A stretch of DNA of 35,971 bases from an uncultured Clostridia bacterium (GTDB lineage Bacteria > Bacillota > Clostridia > Christensenellales > Aristaeellaceae), in contig CAKUAV010000012.1 in NCBI GenBank assembly GCA_934636425.1, positions 1-35,971 on the forward strand, read 5' to 3'. A program made the translations under genes and the position numbers. Below the pieces are notes generated by a model. That model ran no database searches. It was given only the letters and a program-made list of their open reading frames with translations, and had not been told where the DNA came from. This document shows positions 1 through 8,944 of the stretch, piece by piece (the stretch's first letter is position 1; each line of letters opens with the position of its first letter).

Positions 1-1
1 C

Positions 2-3000
2 GGCCCCAACGGCAGCGGAAAAGCCACCAGTTCCGACGCTGTGCGCTGGGTGCTGGGCGAGCAGAGCCCCAAGACGCTGCGCGGCGGCAAGATGGAGGAC
101 GTGATATTCAACGGCACCGAGAAGCGCAAGAAGCTGGGCTTCTGCGAGGTGACGCTGACGTTCGACAACGAGGACCACGCCCTGCCCTCCGATTACAACG
201 AGGTCGCCGTGACGCGGCGCGTCTATCGCAGCGGCGAGGGCGAATACATGATCAACCGCGCCCCCTGCCGCCTGAAGGACATCATCGATCTCTTCCGCGA
301 CACCGGCATCGGCAAGGAGGGCTATTCCCTCATCGGCCAGGGCCGCATAGACGAGATACTCTCCGCCAAATCCGACGAGCGCCGACAGGTCTTCGAGGAG
401 GCCGCCGGCATCGTCAAATTCAAGGCGCGCAAGCTCGAGGCGGAAAAGCGCATGGACAACACCCGCGCCAATCTCGCCCGCGTCGAGGACATCATCGCAG
501 AGCTTGAAAAGCGCATAGAGCCGCTCAAGGAGCAGAGCCAGACCGCGCGCGAATACCTCCAGCTGCAAGGCGAGCTGAAGGGGCTGGAGCTGAACGCGTT
601 CCTCGTGCGCAGCGAGCGCTACAATCAGCGCATCGCCGAGCAGCAGGAAGCGCTGAGCGATCTGGACGAGACCATCGCCAAGGACACCGCCGAAATCGAA
701 ACGCTCTCCGCCCGGCGCGACGCTGTGCAGGAGACGCTCTCCCGCTGCGAGGCCGAGGCCGCCATTCAGCGCGAGACCGTGCAGACGCTCATACGCGACG
801 TGGAGGCCTGCGAGGGCGGCGCCGGCGTGCTGCGCGAGCACATTTCCGCCGCAGAGCGCGAGGAAAAGCGGCTCAGCGACGCTGTGAGCAGCGCAGAGAG
901 CGACGCGCAGAGCACCCGCCAGCGCACCGACGACCTGAGCGCGCGAATCGAAGCCGAAACACAGGAGGCGCTCGAGGCGCAGCAGCGTCTTGCCGCGCTT
1001 GAGGCCGAGCTGGCCGCGCTTAATGACACGCTGATCGAGCGCGAGCGCCGCTGCGAGGAATTGAAGGCCAGCCGCATAGACGCGATCAACCGCCTCTCCG
1101 ACGTAAAGAGCGAGCAGGCGCGCTACACGGCGATGGAGGAAGCGCTGAAAAGCCGCATCGAAGCGCTCAAAAACGAGCGCTCCGAGGGCGAGGGCACTCT
1201 GGACGAGCGCAGGGCCGCGGTCGCCGAGGCCGAGAACAATCTGCGCGCGGAGCTGAACGAAAAGGAGCGCATCGACCATGCGCTCAACGCCCTCCAGCAG
1301 CAGCTGGCCATGACGGCAACGCAGTTTGACGAAAAGAACGAGCGCCAGCGCGCGCTGACCGCGCAAAAGCAGGAGACCGCCTCCCGCCTGCGCGTCATGG
1401 AGGAAATGCAGCGCGACTACGAGGGCTATCAGAACTCGGTCAAGCAGGTGCTGCTCCAGGCGCGGCGCACGCAGGGCAGCGGCGTTCACGGCGTTGTGGC
1501 GACGCTGATCACCGTGCCGCGCAAACTCGAGCGCGCCATAGACATGGTGCTGGGCGGCGCGCTGCAGAACATCGTTGTCGAGCGCGAAGAGGACGCAAAG
1601 CGCATGATCGATTTCCTGCGTTCCGGCCGGCTGGGCCGCGCGACATTCCTGCCGCTCACATCGGTGAAGGGGCGCACGCTCACCCACGAGGAGCGAAGCG
1701 TGCTGTCCATGCCCGGCTGCGTGGGGCTGGCCTCCGAACTGATATCGTTTGATCCGCGCTATCAGGGCATTGTGGACAGCCTGCTGGGGCGCACCGTCGT
1801 GGCCGAGGATCTGGACAGCGGCATTGCGATACAGCGCGCGGGGCGGCACGCCTTCCGGCTGGTGACGCTGGACGGCGACGTGATGCACTCGGGCGGCTCA
1901 ATGACCGGCGGCTCGGTCACGTCGCGCGTGACCAGCCTGCTCTCCCGCGAGCGCGAAATCAGCGAGCACCGGGAGCGCCTGAAGGCGCTGACCGAGCAGC
2001 TGACCACGCTGCAGGGCGTGCTGGTCACGCTCGAGGCCGAACGCGCCGCGCTCAAGCAGCAGCGCAGCGAGCTGTTCGAGCAGTCCCGCCAGCAGGAAAT
2101 CGCCTGCACGCGCGAGGAGGCGCATCTGGCCACCGCCCGCGACGCGCTGGCCACACAGAGCGAGCAGAACGAGCGCATTCGCCTCGAGAGCGAGCGCATG
2201 ACGGCGCAATTGGGCGACATCCGCGAGGCCATGGCGCAGCTTAAGACGCGTCAGGCCGGCGCGCAGCAGAGCGGCGACGATCAGCAGGCGGAAATCGCGC
2301 GCCTGAACGACGAGATCACCGCGCTGCGCGACTCCTCCGGCGAAAAGCGGCGCGTCGTGACCGACCAGCGCATTGTGCAGGCCGCCCGCGAGCGCGGACT
2401 GACCGCCCTTCGCGACGATCTGGCGCGCCTGAGCGGCGACGGCTACGAGCTGCAGCGCCAGCTGGAGGAAAACAGCGCCGCGCTCGCCGAGTGCCGCAGC
2501 GCTCTGGCCGCCGACCGCGAACGCCTCGAAGGCGAGCAGCAGCGCCTTGACGCGCTCAAGGCCAGCCTGAACGAGGAGCGCGCGCGCTTCAACGCGACCG
2601 ACAAGGCGCGCACAGACGCGCAGGAGGCCGTCAAGACCGGCACGGAGCAGCTGGACAGTCTGCGCGCCGAGCTGGACAGCCTGAGCGAAAGGCGGCACAA
2701 GGGCGAATTGGCCCTCACGCGGCTGGAGAACGAGTTCAAGACGCTGACCGACCGCATATGGGAGGACTACGAGCTGACATACGCGGGCGCGGAGGAGTTC
2801 CGTCAGGAGGACTTCAAAATCGCCGAGAGCGACCGGCGCATAGCCGCGATCAAGGCGCGCATACGCGAGATGGGGCCGATCAACGTGGCGGCGGTGGACG
2901 AATACCGCCAGACCTGCGAGCGCTATGAGGAGCTGACCGTTCAGCGCGACGACCTCACGCGCGCGCAGCTCGACCTGATGGGCATCATAGACGACCTGAT

Positions 3001-3475
3001 GAAGAAGATGGACGTGCAGTTCCGCGCGCAGTTCGCGCTGCTCAACGAGAACTTCAAGGAGACGTTCGTCAATCTGTTCGGCGGCGGCCGCGCGGAGCTT
3101 CAGCTGGCCGACCCGAACGACGCGCTGAACTGCGGCATAGAGGTCATCGCCCAGCCGCCCGGAAAGAAGCTGCAGATGCTTTCGCTGCTCTCCGGCGGCG
3201 AGCGCGCGCTGACCGCCATTGCGATACTCTTCGCCATGCTGAAGCTCAAGCCCACGCCGTTCTGCTTCCTGGACGAAATCGAGGCCGCGCTGGACGACGC
3301 GAACATAGACAACTTCGCCGAATACCTGCGCAGCTATTCCAGAAACACGCAGTTCGTGGTCATCACCCACCGAAAGGGCACAATGGAGCGCTGCGACGCG
3401 CTCTACGGCATCGCCATGGAGGAAAAGGGCGTATCGCGCATGGTGAGCGTCAAGATGGGCGACGCTCAGTACTGA
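2..3475 (+). CDS. smc: Chromosome segregation ATPase SMC (5' end outside the window)
   Basis: SMC forms the ring-shaped ATPase that organises and segregates the chromosome with ScpA and ScpB. The reading frame is open from base 2, so the start codon and roughly the first 30 residues lie upstream; about 1157 residues are visible against some 1190 for the family. In order: a Walker A region (GPNGSGK at bases 2-22), a long coiled coil, a hinge around visible residues 490-645 with a Gly-rich GGSMTGG, a second coiled coil, then the ABC signature LLSGGERA near residue 1060 and Walker B CFLDEIEAALD near 1090. The residue after the Walker A lysine is alanine instead of the usual Ser/Thr; this lies within 25 bases of the window edge. 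The gene ends 31 bases before ftsY, an arrangement common in Bacillota, so the two are probably co-transcribed. Identification is secure. Confidence 0.96.
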   Translation, partial: GPNGSGKATSSDAVRWVLGEQSPKTLRGGKMEDVIFNGTEKRKKLGFCEVTLTFDNEDHALPSDYNEVAVTRRVYRSGEGEYMINRAPCRLKDIIDLFRDTGIGKEGYSLIGQGRIDEILSAKSDERRQVFEEAAGIVKFKARKLEAEKRMDNTRANLARVEDIIAELEKRIEPLKEQSQTAREYLQLQGELKGLELNAFLVRSERYNQRIAEQQEALSDLDETIAKDTAEIETLSARRDAVQETLSRCEAEAAIQRETVQTLIRDVEACEGGAGVLREHISAAEREEKRLSDAVSSAESDAQSTRQRTDDLSARIEAETQEALEAQQRLAALEAELAALNDTLIERERRCEELKASRIDAINRLSDVKSEQARYTAMEEALKSRIEALKNERSEGEGTLDERRAAVAEAENNLRAELNEKERIDHALNALQQQLAMTATQFDEKNERQRALTAQKQETASRLRVMEEMQRDYEGYQNSVKQVLLQARRTQGSGVHGVVATLITVPRKLERAIDMVLGGALQNIVVEREEDAKRMIDFLRSGRLGRATFLPLTSVKGRTLTHEERSVLSMPGCVGLASELISFDPRYQGIVDSLLGRTVVAEDLDSGIAIQRAGRHAFRLVTLDGDVMHSGGSMTGGSVTSRVTSLLSREREISEHRERLKALTEQLTTLQGVLVTLEAERAALKQQRSELFEQSRQQEIACTREEAHLATARDALATQSEQNERIRLESERMTAQLGDIREAMAQLKTRQAGAQQSGDDQQAEIARLNDEITALRDSSGEKRRVVTDQRIVQAARERGLTALRDDLARLSGDGYELQRQLEENSAALAECRSALAADRERLEGEQQRLDALKASLNEERARFNATDKARTDAQEAVKTGTEQLDSLRAELDSLSERRHKGELALTRLENEFKTLTDRIWEDYELTYAGAEEFRQEDFKIAESDRRIAAIKARIREMGPINVAAVDEYRQTCERYEELTVQRDDLTRAQLDLMGIIDDLMKKMDVQFRAQFALLNENFKETFVNLFGGGRAELQLADPNDALNCGIEVIAQPPGKKLQMLSLLSGGERALTAIAILFAMLKLKPTPFCFLDEIEAALDDANIDNFAEYLRSYSRNTQFVVITHRKGTMERCDALYGIAMEEKGVSRMVSVKMGDAQY

Positions 3476-3506
3476 CACAATCAACGATCCATACGAGGTG
3501 ATAGTT

Positions 3507-4607
3507 ATGGCTCTGTTTGACAAGCTGAAGAACAAGCTGGGCATCGGCCGCGCGGAAAATCCGGCCGAGCCGGACACGAAGGAAGAAAAGGCCGCGCAGG
3601 AAGCCGAAAGCGCCGCGCCCGCCGAAGAGAGCAGCGCCGCCGCTCAGCCGGAGGAAATCACTCAGCCCGCCGGGAAAGCGCCCGAAGAGGCAGGCGAGGC
3701 GCCGCGCAAGGAGTCCGTTTTCGGCTGGCTGAAATCGCGGCTCACGCGCACGCACGACAATCTGTCCGTGAAGATGGACGATCTGGTCGAGAACGCGGCC
3801 GAGGTGGACGACGACTTCTTCGAAGAGATGACCGACATACTCATCATGGCCGACGTGGGCGTTCACACCAGCGATCAGGTCGTTCAGACGCTGAAGGCGC
3901 GCTGCGAGAAGACGCCGGACGTCACGCCCGCCGCCGCGCGCGAGATGCTGCGCGAGATACTGACGGACGTCATGGGCAGCGAGCCCATGCGCCTGAGCTC
4001 CCCGATGGTGCTCTTCGTCATCGGCGTGAACGGCGTGGGCAAGACCACGTCGATCGGCAAGCTGGCCGCGCGCCTCAAGACGGTGGGCCGGCGCGTCATA
4101 ATCTGCGCGGGCGACACATTCCGCGCCGCCGCCGCCGACCAGCTGACCGTCTGGGCGGAGCGCGCGGGCGTGCCGATCGTCAAGCAGAAGGAGGGCGCCG
4201 ACCCCGCCGCGGTGGTGTTCGACGGCATACAGGCCGCCAAGCAGCGCGGCGCGGACGTGCTGATCGTGGACACCGCCGGCCGACTGCACAACAAGAGCCA
4301 CCTGATGGAGGAGCTCAAAAAGATGGCGCGCGTCATCAGCCGCGAGTTCCCCGAGGCGAAGACGCGTTCTCTGCTGGTCATAGACGCGACGACCGGCCAG
4401 AACGGTCTGGCTCAGGCGCAGGTGTTCAAGGACGTGGCCGATCTGGAGGGCATCATACTGACCAAGCTGGACGGCACGGCCAAGGGCGGCATCGCCATCG
4501 CCATACGCAGCGAGCTGGGGCTGCCGGTGCGCTACATCGGCGTGGGCGAGCAGCTCGACGACCTGCGCCCCTTCGACGCGAAGGAATTCATCGACGCGAT
4601 ACTGTGA
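3507..4607 (+). CDS. ftsY: Signal recognition particle receptor FtsY
   Basis: FtsY is the membrane-associated GTPase that docks SRP-ribosome complexes for co-translational insertion of membrane proteins. The 366-residue protein has a short amphipathic N-terminus (MALFDKLKNKLG), an acidic Ala/Glu/Pro-rich linker to about residue 65, a helical N domain, and a G domain with G1 GVNGVGKTT (173-181), DTFRAAA (203-209), DTAGR (255-259) and TKLDG (319-323). The ATG at 3507 is preferred over an in-frame GTG at 3498, because the GAGGTG at 3495-3500 is its ribosome binding site at six bases spacing. The long A domain of proteobacterial FtsY is absent, as is usual in Bacillota. It follows smc closely, and no ffh lies downstream. 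Confidence 0.96.
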   Translation: MALFDKLKNKLGIGRAENPAEPDTKEEKAAQEAESAAPAEESSAAAQPEEITQPAGKAPEEAGEAPRKESVFGWLKSRLTRTHDNLSVKMDDLVENAAEVDDDFFEEMTDILIMADVGVHTSDQVVQTLKARCEKTPDVTPAAAREMLREILTDVMGSEPMRLSSPMVLFVIGVNGVGKTTSIGKLAARLKTVGRRVIICAGDTFRAAAADQLTVWAERAGVPIVKQKEGADPAAVVFDGIQAAKQRGADVLIVDTAGRLHNKSHLMEELKKMARVISREFPEAKTRSLLVIDATTGQNGLAQAQVFKDVADLEGIILTKLDGTAKGGIAIAIRSELGLPVRYIGVGEQLDDLRPFDAKEFIDAIL

Positions 4608-4616
4608 TTTTTCGCG

Positions 4617-4652
4617 CCCCGCTCCCCTTTTTTGAGGCGCGGGGTGTGTTTA
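4617..4652 (+). terminator. Possible intrinsic terminator after ftsY
   Basis: Nine bases after the ftsY stop, CCCCGC (4617-4622) can pair with GCGGGG (4639-4644), followed by TGTGTTTA. The T tract is weak and the loop is long, so this is only a plausible smc-ftsY operon end. Confidence 0.45.
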
Positions 4653-4972
4653 TAGGCGCGGCTGCGGCAGCGAGGGGATTTGCGCATCGCAATTACACGC
4701 GTCTGAGTGAAAAAGCGCGCGGATGCGGCGAACTCATTTGATTCAGAGTCTGCCGCACCGACGGAATAAAAGGGCGCGCGTCCATCTGCGACGCGGGACG
4801 GCGAAGGCTTTGCGCGGAGGAGTGATTTTGCAGCAGAATGCGGGGCACTTGCGCATCGCGATTGTACGCCGTTGAAACGAACGCTGTATGGAAAAGCCGC
4901 TTCCCCGCGGCGGCTGCGCGAAACGGCGCGGACACTCAGCAAAATCATTTTGATTTGGAAAGGGGCATGGCC
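4653..4972. other. Intergenic region before the DUF4838-like gene
   Basis: This stretch of about 320 bases has no convincing gene. A roughly 20-bp segment near 4680-4700 (TTGCGCATCGC then ATT and ACGC) recurs near 4849-4870 with three differences, about 169 bases apart. No clear sigma-A promoter was found. The ribosome binding site for the next gene is GGAAAGGGG at 4957-4965. Confidence 0.5.
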
Positions 4973-5935
4973 ATGCTTTTGCGACGCGGACTGCTCGTTC
5001 ATCCCGAGGAGCTGGACGAGATCTGGCTGGACGAGATTGAAAAAACGAACCTCAATGTACTGGGGCTGCACCCGGTGGGCGGAAAAAACGCGGCGCGGAC
5101 GCTCGAGGCGGCGATTGCGCAGCACCAGTCGCCCGACTTTCAGCGGCTCATCGCGCGGGCGAAGGGGCTTGGGCTGACCGTCGAATACGAGGCGCACGCG
5201 CTCACCCACCTGCTGCCGAGAGAGCTGTTTGCGGCGCATCCCGAGTATTTCCGCATGGACGAGCACGGCGAGCGCGTGCCCGACGCGAATCTCTGCCCGT
5301 CAAGCGCGGAGGCGCTGGCATTGGTCGAGGAAAACGCCGAAAAGCTGACGAAAGCGCTGGACGCGGGCAGCGCGCGCCGGTTCTGGTGGCCGGACGACGT
5401 GTCCGGAAAGCTGTGCCACTGTCCGCTCTGCCGCGCGCTGAACGGCGGCGATCAGCTGCTGCGCATCACCAACGCCATTCACCGCGGCGTTCGGCGCGCA
5501 GACCCACAGGCGCGCACCGCCTATCTGGCCTATCACGACGGCCTGACTCTCCCCCGCCTCACCGAGCCGGAGGACGGGCTGTTCCTCGAATACGCGCCGA
5601 TCGGCCGCGATCACCACAGGCCGATCACCGACGCAGCCTGCGCCGAAAACGCCGCGCAGACCGCGACGCTCCAGCCGCTTTTGTCATTCTTCGGGCGATC
5701 GGACGCTCAGGTTCTGGACTACTGGATGGACAATTCGCTCTTTTCGAACTGGACAAAGCCGCCCAGGCGCTTTTCGCTCGATGCGGACGTGATGGCGCGG
5801 GACGTTGAGTTCTATGAAGGGCTGGGCTTCGAGTCGATCACGAGCTTTGCCTGTTATCTCGGCGCGGACTATCGCGCGCTGTACGGCCTGCCGCCGGCAG
5901 CGGATTACGCGCGGATACTGGACGGAAATATGTGA
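4973..5935 (+). CDS. DUF4838-like protein, probable intracellular carbohydrate-active enzyme
   Basis: The 320-residue protein matches the pattern I know from DUF4838 proteins, a family of uncharacterised probable glycoside hydrolases. It has AHPEYFRMDEHGER (88-101), then NLCPS (106-110), then WWPDD (138-142) followed by a cysteine cluster CHCPLC (148-153), then DQLLRITNAI. These correspond to the family's peptide around HPEYF, its LCLSNP-type segment and its metal-knuckle-like CxC..C motif. There is no signal peptide or membrane segment, so it should act in the cytoplasm. The frame is open further upstream, but the ATG at 4973 sits seven bases after GGAAAGGGG and is the best start; a second ATG at 4967 is too close. 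It stands alone between repeat-rich intergenic regions. Family assignment is by pattern recall, and the substrate is unknown. Confidence 0.65.
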   Translation: MLLRRGLLVHPEELDEIWLDEIEKTNLNVLGLHPVGGKNAARTLEAAIAQHQSPDFQRLIARAKGLGLTVEYEAHALTHLLPRELFAAHPEYFRMDEHGERVPDANLCPSSAEALALVEENAEKLTKALDAGSARRFWWPDDVSGKLCHCPLCRALNGGDQLLRITNAIHRGVRRADPQARTAYLAYHDGLTLPRLTEPEDGLFLEYAPIGRDHHRPITDAACAENAAQTATLQPLLSFFGRSDAQVLDYWMDNSLFSNWTKPPRRFSLDADVMARDVEFYEGLGFESITSFACYLGADYRALYGLPPAADYARILDGNM

Positions 5936-6336
5936 CGGAATGCGCGCGATGAGCGGGATTCGCTCGGGAGCATGGTCTTGACGCGCGCGTCTGCCCTCGA
6001 CGGCGCGGCGGGGCGCGGGTGAATCGCGCGCGTGCGGCAAATATAAAGCGGTTCGCGGCAGAGACGCGGCGCTCACATCGTTTGCGACAATGGGATGGTG
6101 AAGACGCGTTATGCGCGATGCGTTGTGCGCAGTATGCGGAGAACACGAAAGAGGCGCGCGTCTGTCCTCGACAGCATGCTCGGCGCGATGAATTGCGTTG
6201 TTCTCGGCAGGGCGCGGTGACGGCTTGCCGGGGACGCGGCGCGATGGCTCGCAGAGAGCGACGGGCGGGCAATCCGCGGATGGCCGCGCGTTTTCCCGAC
6301 GCGGCGCTTGAAATGGGACGCGCTTTTTCGCGCGCG
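5936..6336. other. Intergenic region with degenerate GC-rich repeats, no gene seen
   Basis: About 400 bases between convergent genes. Open frames here exist only because stops are rare at this GC content. A segment GCGCGCGTCTG[C/T]CCTCGAC occurs near 5983 and again near 6154, so weak direct repetition is present. I see no gene, promoter or terminator with a T tract. Confidence 0.5.
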
Positions 6337-6802
6337 AAACGCCTTTATGGACAAACAATCCCCCGCGCGGCTGCGGCGATGCGGCGGCGCGGAGGTGTTG
6401 CGTTTGCGGCGGCGCTCATTCCTTCAGCGTCAGGCCAAGGCGGACGGCCAGCGTTTCCTCGAGGGCGCACCATTTGTCGGCCAGACAGACGATCCAGCTT
6501 TCGCGGAAGCGCGGCGGACGGAGCGTGAGCGGGAACATATGCTTGGCGATCACATCGCGCTCGCGCGCAAAACGCCTTTATGGACAAACAATCCCCCGCG
6601 CGGCTGCGGCGATGCGGCGGCGCGGGGGTGTTGCGTTTGCGGCGGCGCTCATTCCTTCAGCGTCAGGCCAAGGCGGACGGCCAGCGTCTCCTCGAGAGCG
6701 CACCATTTGTCGGCCAGGCAGACGATCCAGCTTTCGCGGAAGCGCGGCGGTCGGAGCGTGAGCGGAAACATATGCTTGGCGATCACATCGCGCTCGCGCG
6801 CG
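6337..6802. repeat. Tandem duplication, two 233-bp copies, covering the 3' end of the HD-domain gene
   Basis: Copy 1 runs from about 6337 to 6569 and copy 2 from about 6570 to 6802. By hand alignment they differ at six positions, five of them transitions. Copy 2 contains the genuine last 50 or so codons of the minus-strand HD gene plus its downstream flank. Copy 1 is a start-less duplicate carrying the same stop codon. Both junctions fall in short CGCGCG stretches, which suggests slippage or microhomology-mediated duplication. Confidence 0.9.
6416..6569 (-). pseudogene. Start-less duplicate of the HD-domain gene's C-terminus
   Basis: Within copy 1 of the 233-bp duplication, the minus strand encodes the same C-terminal peptide as the HD gene (segment KHMFPLTLRPPRFRESW and on to GLTLKE) and the same stop. 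It has no start codon or ribosome binding site, and the frame is joined to unrelated sequence upstream. It is a gene fragment left by the duplication and probably is not translated. Confidence 0.7.
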
Positions 6803-7125
6803 GACAGGCCGAAATCGGCCGAGGCGTTCTTCAGCGCGGCGGAGGGATGATGAAAGCCGTGCCATCTGTGCGACGCGTCCTTCTCATGCCAGTCATAGAG
6901 GAAGTAATCGTGCAAAAGCGCGCCGCGCACCAGCGCGCTCATGTCGGTGCGCAGCCGCATCCAGCGCGCCAGACGGACGCTGCGGACGGCCACGCGCAGA
7001 GAATGGCGATAGCAGCTGATGTCGCCGTGCTGCATGAAGCGCTTTTCACTGTTCATGCCCTTTGATTTGAGTATATCCGCGCCCCAGCGGCGCACTGTCT
7101 CCTGATCTCTGACGATTCGGGTCAT
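6649..7125 (-). CDS. Small HD-domain protein, putative phosphohydrolase
   Basis: The 158-residue protein belongs to the HD superfamily of metal-dependent phosphohydrolases. Visible are an upstream histidine (H41 in CYRHSLRVA), the HD pair in GALLHDYFLYDWH (H72, D73), further histidines in WHGFHHP (89-94) and KHMFP (118-121), and a late aspartate in CLADKW (139). Short HD proteins of this layout are common in Clostridia, but their substrate is not known to me. The start is ATG at 7125, with AAGGAGG (around 7131-7137) as ribosome binding site; a TTG just upstream is less likely. Its 3' end and downstream flank have been tandemly duplicated. It lies downstream of yhaM on the same strand but is separated from it by a 600-bp repeat array. 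Confidence 0.85.
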   Translation of the reverse strand: MTRIVRDQETVRRWGADILKSKGMNSEKRFMQHGDISCYRHSLRVAVRSVRLARWMRLRTDMSALVRGALLHDYFLYDWHEKDASHRWHGFHHPSAALKNASADFGLSARERDVIAKHMFPLTLRPPRFRESWIVCLADKWCALEETLAVRLGLTLKE

Positions 7126-7224
7126 CAATTTCCTCCTTGCGTGGTAATCGATAAAGGATACGCGGCCATGCGGAGCAATCCTGAAAAGGCACCGCCGCTG
7201 CGGTTGTTCCGCGGGGGGCCGGAA

Positions 7225-7700
7225 TTTCCGGGATTTCGGGTCGGCGCGAGATGGGTTTTCCCGGGGAGTCGGCGGGCGAAGCGATGGGAATGAGCCGATC
7301 GGCTTTGATCGCGGCGCGTTGCTTTGCCGGGGATTTTCGGGGCTTTGACGGATTCGAGCGTCGCTGGCGGTTTCCCGGGGAGTCGGCGGGCGAAGCGATG
7401 GTGAGCTGATCGGCTTTGATCGCGGCGCATTGCTTTGCCGGGAATTTTCGGGGCTTTGACGGATTCGAGCGTCGCTGGCGGTTTCCCGGGGAGTCGGCGG
7501 GCGAAGCGATGGTGAGCCGATTGGCTTTGATCGCGGCGCATTGCTTTGCCGGGGATTTTTGGGGAGCGCTTTGGCGGGTTCGGGGCGGCGCGAGATGGGT
7601 TTTCCCGGGGAGTCGGCGGGCGAAGCGATGGTGAGCCGATTGGCTTTGATCGCGGCGCATTGCTCTGCCGGGAATTTTTTTGGGGCTTTGACGGGCTCAA
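7225..7700. repeat. Intergenic tandem repeat array 1 (unit about 111-119 bp, four to five copies)
   Basis: A core CCCGGGGAGTCGGCGGGCGA starts at 7260, 7374, 7485 and 7604, giving periods of 114, 111 and 119. Each core is followed by GAAGCGATGG, then a segment around GGCTTTGATCGCGGCGCATT and GCTTTGCCGGG. A partial fifth copy ends near 7700. The period is not constantly a multiple of three, so the long minus-strand open frames across it are not conserved in frame and I do not call a repeat protein. The array fills the gap between yhaM and the HD gene. Confidence 0.9.
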
Positions 7701-7758
7701 AACGGAATGCTCTGGTTTTGATCTGCGCGCGTCTCGAGTGGAAGCGGGTTGGGCGCGC

Positions 7759-8712
7759 TCACTCCTCGGCCTTCGGCGCGCGCTCGCGGCGATAGAGCCG
7801 GCGCTCGAGCGACCAGATGCGCTCGGTGAACGTGCCGGGCGCGACGTTTTTGAGCGCGCTGTCCATCTCGAACATACGCGCGTCGAGCAGGTCGAGTATG
7901 TGCAGCACCTCGGCCTCGGGGAACATGGGCGGCTTCGGGCTGCCGTATTCGGGCAGATCGTGATGGGAGAGTATCATGTGCTCCAGCATGAGCCGCGTCT
8001 CCTCGCGTATGGAGAGCGCCTCGCAGGCCTTGTCCAGCTCGCTCACGCCGCGCACGATGTGCCCCAGCAGCTGACCCTCGCGCGAATAGTCGATCGCCAC
8101 GCCGCTCGCGTCGGCGCGGATCTCGGTGATCTTGCACAGATCGTGCAGTATGACGCCCGCCGCCAGCAGATCGCTGTCCAGCTGCGTATAGACGCCGCAC
8201 ACCGCGTCGGCCATGCGCAGCATTGTGCTGGTGTGGTGCAATAGGCCGCTGCGCTCGGCGTGATGCAGCCGCGTGGCCGCCGGATAGTACATCAGCGCCT
8301 CGCCGCACTGATCGAGCCGGTAGGTCACCAGCTTTTTAAGCTCCTCGTCCTGCATACTGTCCACGCGGCTCATGATCACCGAGAGCATATCCTCGGCGGG
8401 ATAGGGCGCGCAGGGCAAAAGCAGGCTCATGTCCACGCTGTCCTTTTCGGTCACGGGGCGCAGTTTGTCGACGCGCAGCTGCGGGCGGTTGTTGTACTCC
8501 TGCATCATGGCGCGGATCTTGATCACCGTGCCGGCGGCGGGCGGCGCAACGGTTCCGTCCCACATTTTGGCGTTGAACTCGCCGGACACGTCGCCCAGCG
8601 TCATATCGAGGAACTTGCTGCCGTTGGAGGACGTGCGCTGCTCGGACGCCTTCACCAGCACATAGCCCTCAAACATCTGATTTTTGATGACCTGAGATAG
8701 CTGAAGCTGCAT
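7759..8712 (-). CDS. yhaM: 3'-5' exoribonuclease YhaM family
   Basis: YhaM-type enzymes are cytoplasmic 3'-5' exoribonucleases that trim RNA and can act on single-stranded DNA. The 317-residue protein has the family's two-part layout: an N-terminal OB fold (about residues 12-90, including FLDMTLGDVSGEFNAKMWDG) and an HD domain from about 150. The latter has GLLHHT (157-161), the HD pair in GVILHDLCK (H190, D191), an ILSHHD motif (248-252) and a late aspartate-rich HILDLLDARM. Length matches the roughly 314 residues of the Bacillus protein. The ATG at 8712 has a GAAAGGAAG ribosome binding site. A TTGCAA-17-TATCAT promoter lies upstream, divergent from the phosphoglycerate mutase gene. Confidence 0.93.
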   Translation of the reverse strand: MQLQLSQVIKNQMFEGYVLVKASEQRTSSNGSKFLDMTLGDVSGEFNAKMWDGTVAPPAAGTVIKIRAMMQEYNNRPQLRVDKLRPVTEKDSVDMSLLLPCAPYPAEDMLSVIMSRVDSMQDEELKKLVTYRLDQCGEALMYYPAATRLHHAERSGLLHHTSTMLRMADAVCGVYTQLDSDLLAAGVILHDLCKITEIRADASGVAIDYSREGQLLGHIVRGVSELDKACEALSIREETRLMLEHMILSHHDLPEYGSPKPPMFPEAEVLHILDLLDARMFEMDSALKNVAPGTFTERIWSLERRLYRRERAPKAEE

Positions 8713-8780
8713 ATAAACTTCCTTTCAGGGCGCGGTTAAATTTTGCCGCGGCCGCTCGAATTGCAGAACTCTGTGATACA

Positions 8781-8809
8781 ATGATATATCATAATCCGCA
8801 TTTTTGCAA
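8781..8809 (-). promoter_or_regulatory. Probable sigma-A promoter of yhaM
   Basis: Read on the minus strand, TTGCAA (8809-8804) and TATCAT (8786-8781) are separated by 17 bases. Transcription would begin near 8774, about 60 bases before the yhaM start. The surrounding AT-rich patch is distinctive in this GC-rich window. Confidence 0.55.
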
Positions 8810-8944
8810 GAGTGTGTTTCGAAAAGGCGGGCGGCTTTCGCGCCGGGCGCGCGTCTCAGCCGGTGAATTTGCAATTTCAGGCCGCTCTGTCGTCAAATTC
8901 GAAAAACGGCGGCGCAGCAGTTTGTGTGAGGAGGAATCGTCTCT

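Noticed and set aside
1898..3577. 559-codon minus-strand open frame opposite smc
   Set aside because: A shadow of GC-rich coding sequence; the plus strand encodes a complete SMC domain order, and this frame has no recognisable domain.
7046..7700. Repeat protein encoded on the minus strand by array 1
   Set aside because: The frame is not kept across all units, there is no start context or signal peptide, and it overlaps the HD gene start.
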